A DNA stretch of 64,000 bases from Azospirillum sp051124815 (lineage in GTDB: Bacteria; Pseudomonadota; Alphaproteobacteria; Azospirillales; Azospirillaceae): positions 62,001 through 126,000 of the forward strand of contig NZ_CP118488.1 of assembly GCF_051124815.1 (NCBI RefSeq), given 5' to 3'. Positions 1 through 8,300 of this stretch are shown piece after piece. The position numbers were made by a program, and so were the translations under genes. Each line of letters starts with the position of its first letter. The first letter of the stretch is position 1. The notes beneath the pieces were generated by a model that was not told the DNA's origin, ran no database searches, and worked only from the letters and a program-made list of their open reading frames with translations.

Positions 1-341
1 GAGAGCACCATCGCCGCGCCGCCATACAGGTTGCGCTTCAGGTGCCCCACCGGCTGCCGCGTCTTCAGAGCGGAGGGGAATTGCCGGCGCCACATCAGAT
101 AGGCGATGATCGGCGGCAGGGCGAAGGCGCTGCGGTAAAAGACGATCTGTCCGATCGGCGCCTCGACGGTGGCCAGCCTGACGAACAGCGACATCACAAC
201 GAACAGCCCGGCCGACACCAGCCGCAGCAGCACGCCGCCGCGGATAGCGGACGGGGATGGTTCAGGGGATGGTTCGGACAATGGTTCGGACGAAGACAGG
301 GGCTGAGGGCCGGCGGAGGGTTCCGGCGTCTGTCCCGGCAT
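1..341 (-). CDS. DMT/EamA-family transporter, N-terminal part
   Basis: A reading frame opens with ATG at 341 on the minus strand and stays open to the left edge (113 codons), so only the N-terminus is here and the C-terminus lies outside the window. The product starts with a Ser/Glu/Pro-rich tail of about 30 residues, then a hydrophobic helix (GGVLLRLVSAGLFVVMSLF), then the motif 'IGQIVFYRSAFALPPII'. Helix 1, an (V/I)xRS-type loop and helix 2 in that order are typical of EamA drug/metabolite transporters. It follows the GNAT gene on the same strand after a 35-base gap, so co-transcription is possible. The substrate cannot be told. The SEP-rich leader is unusual and translation could start later. 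Confidence 0.7.
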   Translation of the reverse strand, partial: MPGQTPEPSAGPQPLSSSEPLSEPSPEPSPSAIRGGVLLRLVSAGLFVVMSLFVRLATVEAPIGQIVFYRSAFALPPIIAYLMWRRQFPSALKTRQPVGHLKRNLYGGAAMVL

Positions 342-376
342 GATCGGCGCATCCTTTTTGTGAAGCCGGTGGCGGC

Positions 377-1300
377 TCAGCCCAGGGCCTGGGTGGCGAG
401 CGCGTAGGTAACGGGACGGTCGGGCGCCCTTGTCGACGGATCGGTCAGCGGCGCCCCCAGCGACATGGTCAGCACCGTGTCGTGAATCTTCAAACCCGAC
501 CGCGCGACGAACAGCGGGAAGATTCCTTCGTCCAGATGGGTGTCCAGCCGCAGGAAGCGGCCGTCATGCTCGTCGACATGCGGCTGGACGACGGCGACGG
601 CATCCTGGTCCAACCCGGCGACCACAGGGCCGACGACATGGCCTCGGCCGAAGGGGCGGCAAAGGGCGAAGGCGACCAGCGCGCCGTCGCGCTCCAGCCC
701 ATAGCCGACGGATTGCTCGAACAGCCGCGCGATCAGCCCGGCGCGCGAGGTTCCGAAGGCGCGTTCGTCCAGCGCCGTCACCGCCGCAAGATCCGCCACC
801 CCCAGCCGCCGCACCGGTTCCGCGGGGGCGGACCGGTCGCCGCGCCGCGCCTCGCCCTGGCACTGGAACACGGTGCGATGCCCGATGAAGCCGAGCGAGC
901 GGTACAGCGCCAGCGCGGCACGGGTGGCGCTGAGCCGGTAGGTCCGTCCCGCCGACGCCGACAGCACCCGCCTCATCAGCCACTCGCCGACTCCTTGCGA
1001 TTGCAGCCGGGGCGAGGTCATGACCATGCCGATGGTCGCGAAGTCGTCGCCATGGGGAAACCACATTGCCGACGCCAGGACGCGGTCGATCTCATCGAGA
1101 GCGACGAAGCCGTGGCCGACCTCGCGCGCGAACTGCCAATCCTCCGCCCGGTGCGGCCAGCCGACCGAGATCGACAGCGCCTGCAGGCGCTCCAGGTCGA
1201 TGTCGGCAACGTCGGCCATCCGCAGGTCGAAGGCGTCGACAGTCAGGGAGGGCGGTAACGCACCGTCAGCGGATCCTTCCGAAAGCCCACGTTCGCTCAA
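377..1300 (-). CDS. Two-domain GNAT-family N-acetyltransferase (paralogue 1)
   Basis: The 307-residue product has an N-terminal GNAT fold: an acetyl-CoA loop region around 'MVMTSPRLQSQGVGEWLMRRVL' (about residues 92-113) and the C-terminal GNAT motif 'ALYRSLGF'. A second domain follows, with the motif 'RPFGRGHVVGPVVA', as in GNAT proteins that carry a YitH-like C-terminal domain. The start is TTG at 1300, chosen because GGAGG lies about 5 bases upstream on this strand; an internal ATG at 1219 has no comparable site. It is paralogous to the gene at 10644-11516: both have the same layout and nearly the same last nine residues ('YALATQALG' against 'FALASQALG'). It is divergent from the M20 deacetylase gene. 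The acceptor substrate is unknown; an amine or amino acid intermediate is plausible from the neighbours. Confidence 0.85.
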   Translation of the reverse strand: MSERGLSEGSADGALPPSLTVDAFDLRMADVADIDLERLQALSISVGWPHRAEDWQFAREVGHGFVALDEIDRVLASAMWFPHGDDFATIGMVMTSPRLQSQGVGEWLMRRVLSASAGRTYRLSATRAALALYRSLGFIGHRTVFQCQGEARRGDRSAPAEPVRRLGVADLAAVTALDERAFGTSRAGLIARLFEQSVGYGLERDGALVAFALCRPFGRGHVVGPVVAGLDQDAVAVVQPHVDEHDGRFLRLDTHLDEGIFPLFVARSGLKIHDTVLTMSLGAPLTDPSTRAPDRPVTYALATQALG

Positions 1301-1604
1301 AGCTGCCTCCTTCCCGGAGTTTCCATCGCGTCAGGCGGTGCGCCTTTGGGTCAACCGATATGCCTGAGCCACCCACCGCCGCCTGAGACTACCGGCGCAC
1401 CCGCCGCACAATTCACCGCAAACCACCGGCCCGGCACAACAATCCTCCAAATCGCCCATGCATTCAGCATGGAATGGAGCGCCCACCCGCTAAGATCGTG
1501 ACTGTCGCAGCCGCCAAGGCCGCCACCCCTTTCCGCACACCACAGCGACGCCAAAAAGACTCCCCGCGCCGATGGCGCGCAGCATGGGACAAGGTGAGGC
1601 CGCC
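1301..1604. promoter_or_regulatory. Divergent intergenic region with a small palindrome
   Basis: This 304-base gap separates the minus-strand GNAT gene from the plus-strand deacetylase gene, so it should hold both promoters. A perfect inverted repeat CCATGC-N5-GCATGG lies at 1456-1472 and is a candidate operator. I see no convincing -35/-10 pair and no additional gene. Confidence 0.35.
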
Positions 1605-2729
1605 ATGACCGTGATCGACATCCTCAAGGACCTGATCGCCGTTCCCTCCGTGGTCGGAACCCCCAACGGCGCCATCGTCGACGGGATTCGCGGCATTCTG
1701 GAAGGGGCCGGGGTGCGCGTCCGGGTTCTGCCGGGGCCGGAGGGCGACCGGTACAACCTGTTCGCCACCATCGGTCCGGCGATGGTTCCAGGCTATGTCC
1801 TGTCCGGCCACATGGACGTGGTTCCCGCCACCGAACCCGAATGGACCAGCGATCCGTTCCGCCTGCGCGCAGACGGCGACCGGCTCCATGGGCGCGGCAC
1901 GTCCGACATGAAGGGCTTCATCGCGGCGGCGCTGGCGGCATTGCCGGCCCTGACCGCCGCGCCGCTGGCGCGGCCGATCCATCTGGCCTTCACCTATGAC
2001 GAGGAGGCCGGCTGCCGGGGCGTGCCGCATCTTCTGCCGCATCTGCCCGACCTGTGCGCGCCGCCGCTTGGCGTCATCGTCGGAGAGCCGAGCGGCCTGC
2101 GCGCCGTCCGCGCCCACAAGGGCAAGGCGGCGGCGCGGCTGACGGTGCGCGGGCGCTCCGGCCATTCCTCCCGCCCCGATCAGGGGCTGAACGCCATCCA
2201 CGCCATGACCGACGCGCTGACCGCCGCCGTCGCCCAGGCCGACCGGCTGACCCAAGGGCCGCTGGATTCGGTGTTCGAGCCGCCCTATTCCTCGCTGCAG
2301 GTCGGCACCATCCAGGGCGGGCTTGCGGTGAACATCATCCCCGATGCCTGCACCGCCGAGTTCGAGGCCCGCGCCATCGCCGGCATCGACCCCGTCACCC
2401 TGCTGGAGCCGGTGCGCGAGGCGGCGGAGCGGTTGGAGGAGCGCGGCTTCGCCGTCGACTGGACGCAGACCGGCGCCTATCCCGCCCTGTTCCTGGCCGC
2501 CCGCTCGCCGCTGGCCCGCCTGCTGGAGGAATTGACCGGACAGGAACCGCTGGCCGCCGTCAGCTATGGCACGGAGGCCGGGCTGTACCAGACCGCCGGG
2601 ATCGACGCGATCATCTGCGGCCCCGGCGACATCGCGCGGGCGCACCGCCCCAACGAACATATCCTCGTCGAGGAACTGACCGCCTGCCAGTCGATGATCG
2701 AGGCGCTGGGCCGGCGCTGCCGCCTCTGA
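1605..2729 (+). CDS. M20-family deacetylase, ArgE/acetylornithine deacetylase-like
   Basis: This 374-residue zinc metallopeptidase-type hydrolase would remove an acyl group, usually acetyl, from the amine of an amino acid or related compound in the cytoplasm. Motifs visible in order are 'LSGHMDVVP' (first metal ligand), 'GRGTSDMKGF' (bridging Asp), 'TYDEEAGCRG' (catalytic and ligand Glu pair), the dimerisation domain around 'VRGRSGHSSRP', and a C-terminal 'GPGDIARAHRPNE' with the last His ligand. The length fits ArgE (about 380). The ATG at 1605 is preceded by AAGGTGAGG; earlier in-frame ATGs at 1572 and 1584 lack such a site. It heads a plus-strand run of catabolic genes, so a role in cleaving an N-acyl intermediate fits better than arginine biosynthesis. 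DapE-like or acylase activity cannot be excluded. Confidence 0.88.
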   Translation: MTVIDILKDLIAVPSVVGTPNGAIVDGIRGILEGAGVRVRVLPGPEGDRYNLFATIGPAMVPGYVLSGHMDVVPATEPEWTSDPFRLRADGDRLHGRGTSDMKGFIAAALAALPALTAAPLARPIHLAFTYDEEAGCRGVPHLLPHLPDLCAPPLGVIVGEPSGLRAVRAHKGKAAARLTVRGRSGHSSRPDQGLNAIHAMTDALTAAVAQADRLTQGPLDSVFEPPYSSLQVGTIQGGLAVNIIPDACTAEFEARAIAGIDPVTLLEPVREAAERLEERGFAVDWTQTGAYPALFLAARSPLARLLEELTGQEPLAAVSYGTEAGLYQTAGIDAIICGPGDIARAHRPNEHILVEELTACQSMIEALGRRCRL

Positions 2730-2769
2730 CAGTCGCTCGACCCAGCCGCGCGCCGCCAAAGGGACTCAA

Positions 2770-3693
2770 ATGACCTTCCTGTTCAATTCCGATGCCGTGC
2801 GGGGCGCCATTTTCGCCGAGGCCTTCGCCCGCGAACTGCCGGACCTGCCCTTTTCGATGGATCCGGCCGCCGTCGATCCCGACGCGGTGCGCTACCTGAT
2901 CACCTGGACCATCCCGGACAACCTCGCCCGCTACCGCAACCTGGAGATCGTCTTCTCGATCGGGGCCGGGGTCGACCAGTTCGCCATGACCGCCCTGCCG
3001 CCGTCCGTGAAGGTGGTGCGCATGGTGGAGGACGGCATCGTCCGGATGATGCAGGAATACGCCACGCTGGCGGTTCTGACCCTGCATCGCCAGATGCCGG
3101 CCTACCGCGCCCAGCAGGCGGCCTGCGTCTGGCGCCCCCTTCCCCAGCCGCAGGCGGCACAACGCAGGATCGGCGTGCTGGGGCTGGGCGTGCTGGGACA
3201 GGCGGTGCTGGAGCGGCTGAAGCCCTTCGGTTTCCCGCTGGCGGGCTGGAGCCGTTCGCCGCGCGACCTCGACGGCGTGACCTGCCATCACGGCGCGGAC
3301 GGCCTCGACGCGATGTTGGCCGAGACCGACATCCTGATCGTCCTGCTGCCGCTGACGTCCGACACGCGCGGGTTCCTCGATGCGGCTCTGCTGGCCAAGC
3401 TGCCCAAGGGTGCCGCGCTGGTCCACACCGGGCGTGGGCCGCAGCTGAACCATGAGGCGCTGCTGGACGCGCTCGACAACGGCCAACTGTCCGGGGCGGT
3501 GGTCGATGTGACGGATCCGGAGCCGCTGCCGGCCAACCATCCCTTCTGGACCCATCCGAACATCGTGCTGACCCCGCACATCGCCAGCATCACCCAGCCG
3601 GACGGCGCCGCGCGCGCGGTCATCGGCAACCTTCGCCGGCATTTCGCCGGACAGGATCCGGTGGGTCTGGTCGACCCCCGGCGCGGCTATTGA
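2770..3693 (+). CDS. D-2-hydroxyacid dehydrogenase, glyoxylate/hydroxypyruvate reductase A-like
   Basis: The 307-residue protein belongs to the NAD(P)-dependent D-2-hydroxyacid dehydrogenases and most resembles GhrA-type reductases. Visible features are the substrate loop 'FSIGAGVDQF' (about 59-68), the Rossmann motif 'GVLGLGVLGQAV' (about 136-147), 'VHTGRGPQLN' with the catalytic Arg, the Asp/Glu stretch 'VVDVTDPEPLP', and the catalytic His in 'VLTPHIAS'. AAAGGGA lies just before the ATG. It starts 40 bases after the deacetylase gene and precedes the cupin and aldehyde dehydrogenase genes, so it probably reduces or oxidises a small 2-oxo/2-hydroxy acid made by this pathway. The substrate is not determined by the sequence. 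Confidence 0.87.
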   Translation: MTFLFNSDAVRGAIFAEAFARELPDLPFSMDPAAVDPDAVRYLITWTIPDNLARYRNLEIVFSIGAGVDQFAMTALPPSVKVVRMVEDGIVRMMQEYATLAVLTLHRQMPAYRAQQAACVWRPLPQPQAAQRRIGVLGLGVLGQAVLERLKPFGFPLAGWSRSPRDLDGVTCHHGADGLDAMLAETDILIVLLPLTSDTRGFLDAALLAKLPKGAALVHTGRGPQLNHEALLDALDNGQLSGAVVDVTDPEPLPANHPFWTHPNIVLTPHIASITQPDGAARAVIGNLRRHFAGQDPVGLVDPRRGY

Positions 3694-3749
3694 CGCCGGC
3701 ACCCGTTCTTCTTCCCGCGGCACAGCCGCTCACCAACAAGGATTCTCCC

Positions 3750-4103
3750 ATGTCGCTGCTGAAGACCATCGATACCGCCCCGACCTTCGCCCCGCGTGAA
3801 TCGACCCCGATGCCGGAGCGGCTGATCGCCGGATCGCCCGCCTTCAAGACCTGGGCGCAGGACGCCGCCAAGGACGACACCGTCAAGACCGGCGTGTGGG
3901 AAGCGACGCCGGGCGAAACCCGCTCGATCAAGGGTGAAACCTTCGAGTTCTGCCACATCCTGTCCGGCGTCGTCGAAATCACCCCGGACGCCGGCGAGCC
4001 GGTGGTCTACCGCGCGGGCGACAGCTTCGTGATGAAGCCGGGCTTCACCGGGGTGTGGAAGACCATCGAAACGGTCCGCAAGATCTACATCACCGTCACC
4101 TGA
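3750..4103 (+). CDS. Small single-domain cupin protein
   Basis: A 117-residue protein with one cupin barrel of the type assigned to the ureidoglycine-aminohydrolase/EutQ-like (DUF861) group. The barrel is marked by 'TFEFCHILSGVVEITPDAGEP' and 'RAGDSFVMKPGFTGVWK' (about residues 67-105). There is no DNA-binding domain, unlike PuuR-type HTH-cupin regulators. The ATG at 3750 follows AAGGA with proper spacing; an in-frame upstream extension to 3690 overlaps no ribosome site. It lies 9 bases before the aldehyde dehydrogenase gene. Stand-alone cupins of this kind are common beside DAO oxidases and aldehyde dehydrogenases in amine-catabolic clusters, where their role (isomerase, small-molecule binding) is mostly unproven. 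Confidence 0.8.
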   Translation: MSLLKTIDTAPTFAPRESTPMPERLIAGSPAFKTWAQDAAKDDTVKTGVWEATPGETRSIKGETFEFCHILSGVVEITPDAGEPVVYRAGDSFVMKPGFTGVWKTIETVRKIYITVT

Positions 4104-4112
4104 GGGCGCGTC

Positions 4113-5585
4113 ATGAGCCTGTCCTTCGACCCCGACCGCCTGCCGCTGCCCATCGGCCATTTCATCGGCGACCGCCTGATTCCGGCGGAGGACGGGCTGC
4201 CCCAATTGCCCATGCACCGCCCGTCGGACGGTCGGGCCTATGCCGACTGCCCGGTGGCCTCAAACGACCTCGTCGACGAAGCGGTCGCCACAGCGCAAGC
4301 GGCGCTGAAATCCAGCAACTGGGGCGGCGTGCGCCCGCGGGAACGCACCGCCGTGCTGCAGCGCTGGGCCGCCCTGATCGAGGAGGAGGCGGAGACGCTG
4401 GCGAAGGTGGAAGCGCTGTCTTCCACCCGCCCGGTCGGGCAGCTCGTTGCAGGCGACGTGGCGGTGACGGCGGAGCAGATCCGCTTCTTCGCCGAATTCG
4501 CCGACAAGGAGGGCGGCGACCTTGCCCCCACCGACGACGGCAGCTTCGGCATGGTGATGACCGAGCCGTACGGCGTCGTCGGCGCCATCACACCGTGGAA
4601 CTTTCCGCTGTCGATGGCGGGTTGGAAGCTCGGCCCGGCGCTGGCCGCCGGCAATGCGGTGGTGCTGAAGCCGTCGGAGATGACGCCTTTCTCCACCGTC
4701 CTGCTGGCGCAGCTGGCGGTGAAGGCGGGCGTTCCCGCCGGTCTGATCAACATCGTCCAGGGCGACGGCCCGACCACCGGTGCGGCCATCACCCGCCATC
4801 CCGGCATCGCCAAGGTCAGCTTCACCGGATCGACGGCGGCGGGATCGGCGATCATGGCCGACATCGCCCGCAGCGGCGTCAAGCCGATGACGCTGGAGCT
4901 GGGCGGCAAGAGCCCGCAAATCGTCTTCGCCGACGCCGAGCTGGAGAAGGCCGCAGCATCCATCGCCACCAGCGTGCTGTCCAATGCCGGCCAGGCCTGC
5001 GTCGCCGGCTCGCGGCTGCTGGTCGAAGCCAGCGTGGCCGAACCGCTGATCGACATGATCCTGGGCCACATGCGCGCCGTCCGCCCCGGCCCGACCTGGG
5101 ATGCGGAGACCCGCTATTCCCCCATCATCTCCGAACGGCAGCGTGCCCGCATCCATTCCATCGTGTCGGCCTCGCTGACCGGATCGGCGGAGTGCCTGAC
5201 CGGCGGTGCGCCGATGGAGGGTGACGGATATTTTTACGCGCCGACCCTGCTGGCCGGTGTCGATCAAAGCTCCACAGCGGTTATGGAGGAAATCTTCGGC
5301 CCGGTCCTGACCGTGCAGAGCTTCGATAGCGAGGAAGAGGCGATGGCGCTGGCCGACCATCCGATCTATGGGCTGGCCGCCGGGCTCTACACCCGCGACC
5401 TGTCGCGCGCCATCCGCCTGACCCGGCGGCTGCAGGCCGGGACGGTGTGGGTCAATCGCTATGGCCGCTCGCGCGACCACATCCTGCCGACCGGCGGCTA
5501 CAAGCGCTCCGGCATCGGCAAGGATCTGGGGCGCGAGGCCTATCTCGCCAACCGCCGCAGCAAAAGCGTGCTGATCGGCCTGTAA
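4113..5585 (+). CDS. NAD(P)-dependent aldehyde dehydrogenase
   Basis: A 490-residue member of the aldehyde dehydrogenase superfamily. It shows 'ITPWNFPLSMAGWKLGPALAAGN' (Asn of the oxyanion hole, about 167-189), 'KPSEMTPFS' (cofactor-binding Lys), 'SFTGSTAAG', the catalytic Glu in 'LELGGKSPQIV' and the nucleophilic Cys in 'NAGQACVAGSR'. It closes with the 'PTGGYKRSGIGKDLG' motif. By overall pattern it is close to PuuC/betaine-aldehyde-type enzymes acting on amino-aldehydes, but the exact substrate is open. It starts 9 bases after the cupin gene and is 28 bases from the next dehydrogenase, so operon membership is likely. Oxidation of an aldehyde made by the DAO-type flavin oxidase at 8301-9575 is a reasonable guess. 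Confidence 0.9.
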   Translation: MSLSFDPDRLPLPIGHFIGDRLIPAEDGLPQLPMHRPSDGRAYADCPVASNDLVDEAVATAQAALKSSNWGGVRPRERTAVLQRWAALIEEEAETLAKVEALSSTRPVGQLVAGDVAVTAEQIRFFAEFADKEGGDLAPTDDGSFGMVMTEPYGVVGAITPWNFPLSMAGWKLGPALAAGNAVVLKPSEMTPFSTVLLAQLAVKAGVPAGLINIVQGDGPTTGAAITRHPGIAKVSFTGSTAAGSAIMADIARSGVKPMTLELGGKSPQIVFADAELEKAAASIATSVLSNAGQACVAGSRLLVEASVAEPLIDMILGHMRAVRPGPTWDAETRYSPIISERQRARIHSIVSASLTGSAECLTGGAPMEGDGYFYAPTLLAGVDQSSTAVMEEIFGPVLTVQSFDSEEEAMALADHPIYGLAAGLYTRDLSRAIRLTRRLQAGTVWVNRYGRSRDHILPTGGYKRSGIGKDLGREAYLANRRSKSVLIGL

Positions 5586-5613
5586 TCCAATCAAAGCAGG
5601 TGAGGGACGTTCG

Positions 5614-6657
5614 ATGAAAACCCACAACATTGCGATCATCAAGGGCGACGGCATCGGGCATCCCGTGGTCGATGCCGCCTGGGAAGTCCTGCAGGCCGCG
5701 GCGAAGCAGTCCGGCTTTGCACTGAGCGGCACCGAGATGCCCTGGTCCTGCGCCCATTACAAGGAAACCGGCGTGATGATGCCGGCCGACGGCATCGACA
5801 CGCTGCGCAAGTACGACGCCATCCTGCTGGGTGCGGTCGGCTGGCCGGCGGAGGTGCCGGATGCGGTGTCGCTGCACGGGCTGCTGCTGCCCATCCGCAA
5901 GGCGTTCGACCAGTACGCCAACGTCCGCCCGCACCGGCTGCTGCCGGGGGTGGAGGGGCCGCTGCGACGCGGCGGCTTCGACATCCTGTGCATCCGTGAG
6001 AACACGGAAGGCGAATATGCCGGCGCCGGCGGGCGCATCCATCAGGGAACGCCGCATGAGGTGGCGGTGGAGACCGGCGTCTTCACCCGCATGGGGGTGG
6101 AGCGCATCCTGCGCTTCGCTTTCGCCCAGGCCCGCGCCCGGCGCGGCAAGCTGGCCTCCGTCACCAAGTCGAACGCGCAGAAATATTCGATGGTCTTCTG
6201 GGATGAGATCACCCGCCAGCTGGCCGCCGAACACCCGGACGTCGAGGTCACCAGCTATCACGTCGACGCCATGGCGGCGCGCATGGTGACCGCCCCGGAA
6301 AGCCTGGACGTCGTCGTCGCCTCCAACCTGTTCGGCGACATCCTCACCGACCTGGGTGCGGCGATCCAGGGCGGGTTGGGCTTCGCCGCCTCGGCCAACC
6401 TGAACCCCGACCGCAAGGCGCCGTCGATGTTCGAACCGGTGCACGGCTCGGCCCCCGACATCGCCCATCTCGGCATCGCCAACCCGATCGCCGCCATCTG
6501 GTCGGGTGCGATGATGCTGGAGCATCTGGGGGAAAAGGCCGCCGCCGACCGCGTCATGGCAGCGCTGGGCGACACCACCGGCCGCGGCATCGGCACGGTT
6601 CCCGGCAAGGACAAGACGGATGCGATCACCGCCGCCGTGCTTTCGGCGCTGTCGTGA
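5614..6657 (+). CDS. Tartrate/isopropylmalate-type dehydrogenase (TtuC-like)
   Basis: The 347-residue protein belongs to the decarboxylating isocitrate/isopropylmalate dehydrogenase family. It has 'IIKGDGIGHPVVD' at the N-terminus, the substrate-Arg region 'FDQYANVRPHRLLPGV' (about 97-112), 'CIRENTEGEYAG' (127-138), the catalytic Lys in 'VTKSNAQKYS', the metal-binding 'VVASNLFGDILTDLGAAIQG' and the cofactor loop 'FEPVHGSAPDIA'. The 'ENTEGEYAGAGG' region and the length match tartrate/D-malate dehydrogenases better than LeuB. It probably oxidises a 2-hydroxy dicarboxylic acid to a 2-oxo acid with NAD and possibly CO2 release. A GTGAGGGA ribosome site precedes the ATG. It sits between two aldehyde dehydrogenase genes in the same operon. 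Confidence 0.85.
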   Translation: MKTHNIAIIKGDGIGHPVVDAAWEVLQAAAKQSGFALSGTEMPWSCAHYKETGVMMPADGIDTLRKYDAILLGAVGWPAEVPDAVSLHGLLLPIRKAFDQYANVRPHRLLPGVEGPLRRGGFDILCIRENTEGEYAGAGGRIHQGTPHEVAVETGVFTRMGVERILRFAFAQARARRGKLASVTKSNAQKYSMVFWDEITRQLAAEHPDVEVTSYHVDAMAARMVTAPESLDVVVASNLFGDILTDLGAAIQGGLGFAASANLNPDRKAPSMFEPVHGSAPDIAHLGIANPIAAIWSGAMMLEHLGEKAAADRVMAALGDTTGRGIGTVPGKDKTDAITAAVLSALS

Positions 6658-6700
6658 TCCCCGTCGCCTTTAATTCACCCGAAGCGGAAAACACAAGATC

Positions 6701-8161
6701 ATGACCCATCACCTGACGGACCCCTCCCTGTTCCGCGAACAGGGGCTGATCGGCGGGCGCTGGTGCGACGGGGCTGCCGGACGGACCATCGACGTCCGGA
6801 ACCCGGCGACCGGCCGCCCGCTCGGCAGCGTTCCCGACATGGACGGTACCGACGCCCGCGACGCCATCGCCGCGGCTGCCGAGGCCTACCCTGCCTGGAA
6901 GCGGCGCACCCATGCCGACCGCGCTGCGCTGCTGGAGCGCTGGCACGCCCTGATGATCGAGAATCTGGAGGATCTGGCCCGCCTCCTGACGCTGGAGCAG
7001 GGCAAGCCGCTGGACGAGGCGCGGGGCGAGATCCGCTATGGCGCCTCCTTCGTCAAATGGTTCGCCGAGGAGGCGCGGAGGATCGGCGGGACCACCATCC
7101 CCTCCCCCACGCCCGACCGCCGCATCGTCGTGTTGAAGGAGCCGGTCGGCGTCTGCGGCATCATCACGCCGTGGAACTTCCCCAACGCCATGATCACCCG
7201 CAAGGTGGCCCCTGCGCTGGCCGCCGGCTGCACCGTGGTCATCAAGCCGTCGGACTTCACGCCCTACTCGGCGCTGGCGCTCGGCGTGCTGGCCGAGCGG
7301 GCCGGCATCCCGGCCGGCGTCATCAACATCCTGACCGGCCGGCCGGAAGCCATCGGCGAGGAACTGCTGGCGAACGAGACCGTCCGCAAGATCTCCTTCA
7401 CCGGCTCCACCCGCGTCGGCTCGCTGCTGATGCGCGGGGCCGCCGACGGCATCAAGCGGCTGAGCCTGGAGCTGGGCGGCAACGCCCCCTTCATCGTCTT
7501 CGACGACGCCGACCTCGATCAGGCGGTGGAGGGAGTCATCCTCTCCAAGTTCCGCAACGGCGGCCAAACCTGCGTCTGCGCCAACCGCATCCTGGTGCAG
7601 GCTGGCGTCTACGACGCTTTCCGCGACCGTCTGGTCGCCCGCGTCAACGCCATGCGGGTAGGATCGGGGCTGGAGCCGGGGGTCGCCATCGGCCCGATGA
7701 TCAACGCCGCCGCCGTCGAGAAGATCGAGCGCCACGTCGCCGACGCGCTGTCCAAGGGGGCGCGCGTCGCGTCCGCCGCCGATGTCGCTGCGGAAGGGCC
7801 GCAATATGTCGCCCCGCTGGTGCTGACCGATGCCACCACCGACATGCTGCTTGCCCACGAGGAGACCTTCGGCCCGGTGGCGCCGCTGTTCCGCTTCGAG
7901 ACGGAGGAGGAGGCCGTCGCGCTCGCCAACGCCACGCCGTTCGGACTGGCCGCCTATTTCTACACCCAGAACCTCGCACGGTCCTGGCGGGTGGGCGAAG
8001 CGCTGGAGGCCGGCATGGTCGGGCTGAACACCGGCCTGATCTCCACCGAGGTCGCCCCCTTCGGCGGCGTCAAGCAGTCCGGCCTGGGCCGCGAAGGCGC
8101 GCAGGTGGGGATCGAAGAGTATCTGGAGATGAAGACCTTCCACATCGGCGGGCTGGGCTGA
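6701..8161 (+). CDS. gabD-like: NAD-dependent succinate-semialdehyde-type dehydrogenase
   Basis: A 486-residue aldehyde dehydrogenase with the GabD pattern. The N-terminal 'IGGRWCDGAAGRTIDVRNPATG' is followed by 'ITPWNFPNAMITRKVAPALAAG', 'KPSDFTPYSALAL', 'SFTGSTRVGSLLM', the catalytic Glu in 'LELGGNAPFIVFDDAD', the paired cysteines of 'GGQTCVCANR' (first Cys is the nucleophile), and the C-terminal 'PFGGVKQSGLGREG'. The GGQTCxCANR motif is characteristic of succinate-semialdehyde dehydrogenases. In an amine pathway it would convert succinate semialdehyde, from GABA transamination, to succinate. It is the last plus-strand gene of this run; a palindromic repeat pair separates it from the convergent DAO gene. 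Glutarate-semialdehyde as substrate is an alternative. Confidence 0.88.
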   Translation: MTHHLTDPSLFREQGLIGGRWCDGAAGRTIDVRNPATGRPLGSVPDMDGTDARDAIAAAAEAYPAWKRRTHADRAALLERWHALMIENLEDLARLLTLEQGKPLDEARGEIRYGASFVKWFAEEARRIGGTTIPSPTPDRRIVVLKEPVGVCGIITPWNFPNAMITRKVAPALAAGCTVVIKPSDFTPYSALALGVLAERAGIPAGVINILTGRPEAIGEELLANETVRKISFTGSTRVGSLLMRGAADGIKRLSLELGGNAPFIVFDDADLDQAVEGVILSKFRNGGQTCVCANRILVQAGVYDAFRDRLVARVNAMRVGSGLEPGVAIGPMINAAAVEKIERHVADALSKGARVASAADVAAEGPQYVAPLVLTDATTDMLLAHEETFGPVAPLFRFETEEEAVALANATPFGLAAYFYTQNLARSWRVGEALEAGMVGLNTGLISTEVAPFGGVKQSGLGREGAQVGIEEYLEMKTFHIGGLG

Positions 8162-8167
8162 CAAAGT

Positions 8168-8277
8168 CCCCTCTCCCCCCGGGGAGAGGGTTAGGGTGAG
8201 GGGGACGCGCGGCAGGATTTCCACAAAGGTCCTGCAGTGCATCCCCCTCACCCCGCCCCTCTCCCCGGGGGAGAGGG
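8168..8277. repeat. Inverted pair of GC-rich palindromic repeat elements (REP/BIME-like)
   Basis: Two copies of a roughly 36-base element face each other between convergent genes. Copy 1 is 8168-8204 and copy 2, inverted, is 8243-8277. Each has a CCCTCTCCCC/GGGGAGAGGG hairpin followed by a tail of the form GGGTGAGGGGG. The whole could fold into one large cruciform or two hairpins and may terminate transcription from both sides. The same core palindrome is found inside atpC at 59131-59157. Confidence 0.8.
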
Positions 8278-8300
8278 AGAGTGCCACTTAAACCCCAACG

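Noticed and set aside
1464..2759. A long minus-strand frame opposite the M20 deacetylase gene
   Set aside because: The plus-strand frame has all M20 metal-binding motifs and a good ribosome site; the antisense product has low-complexity composition.
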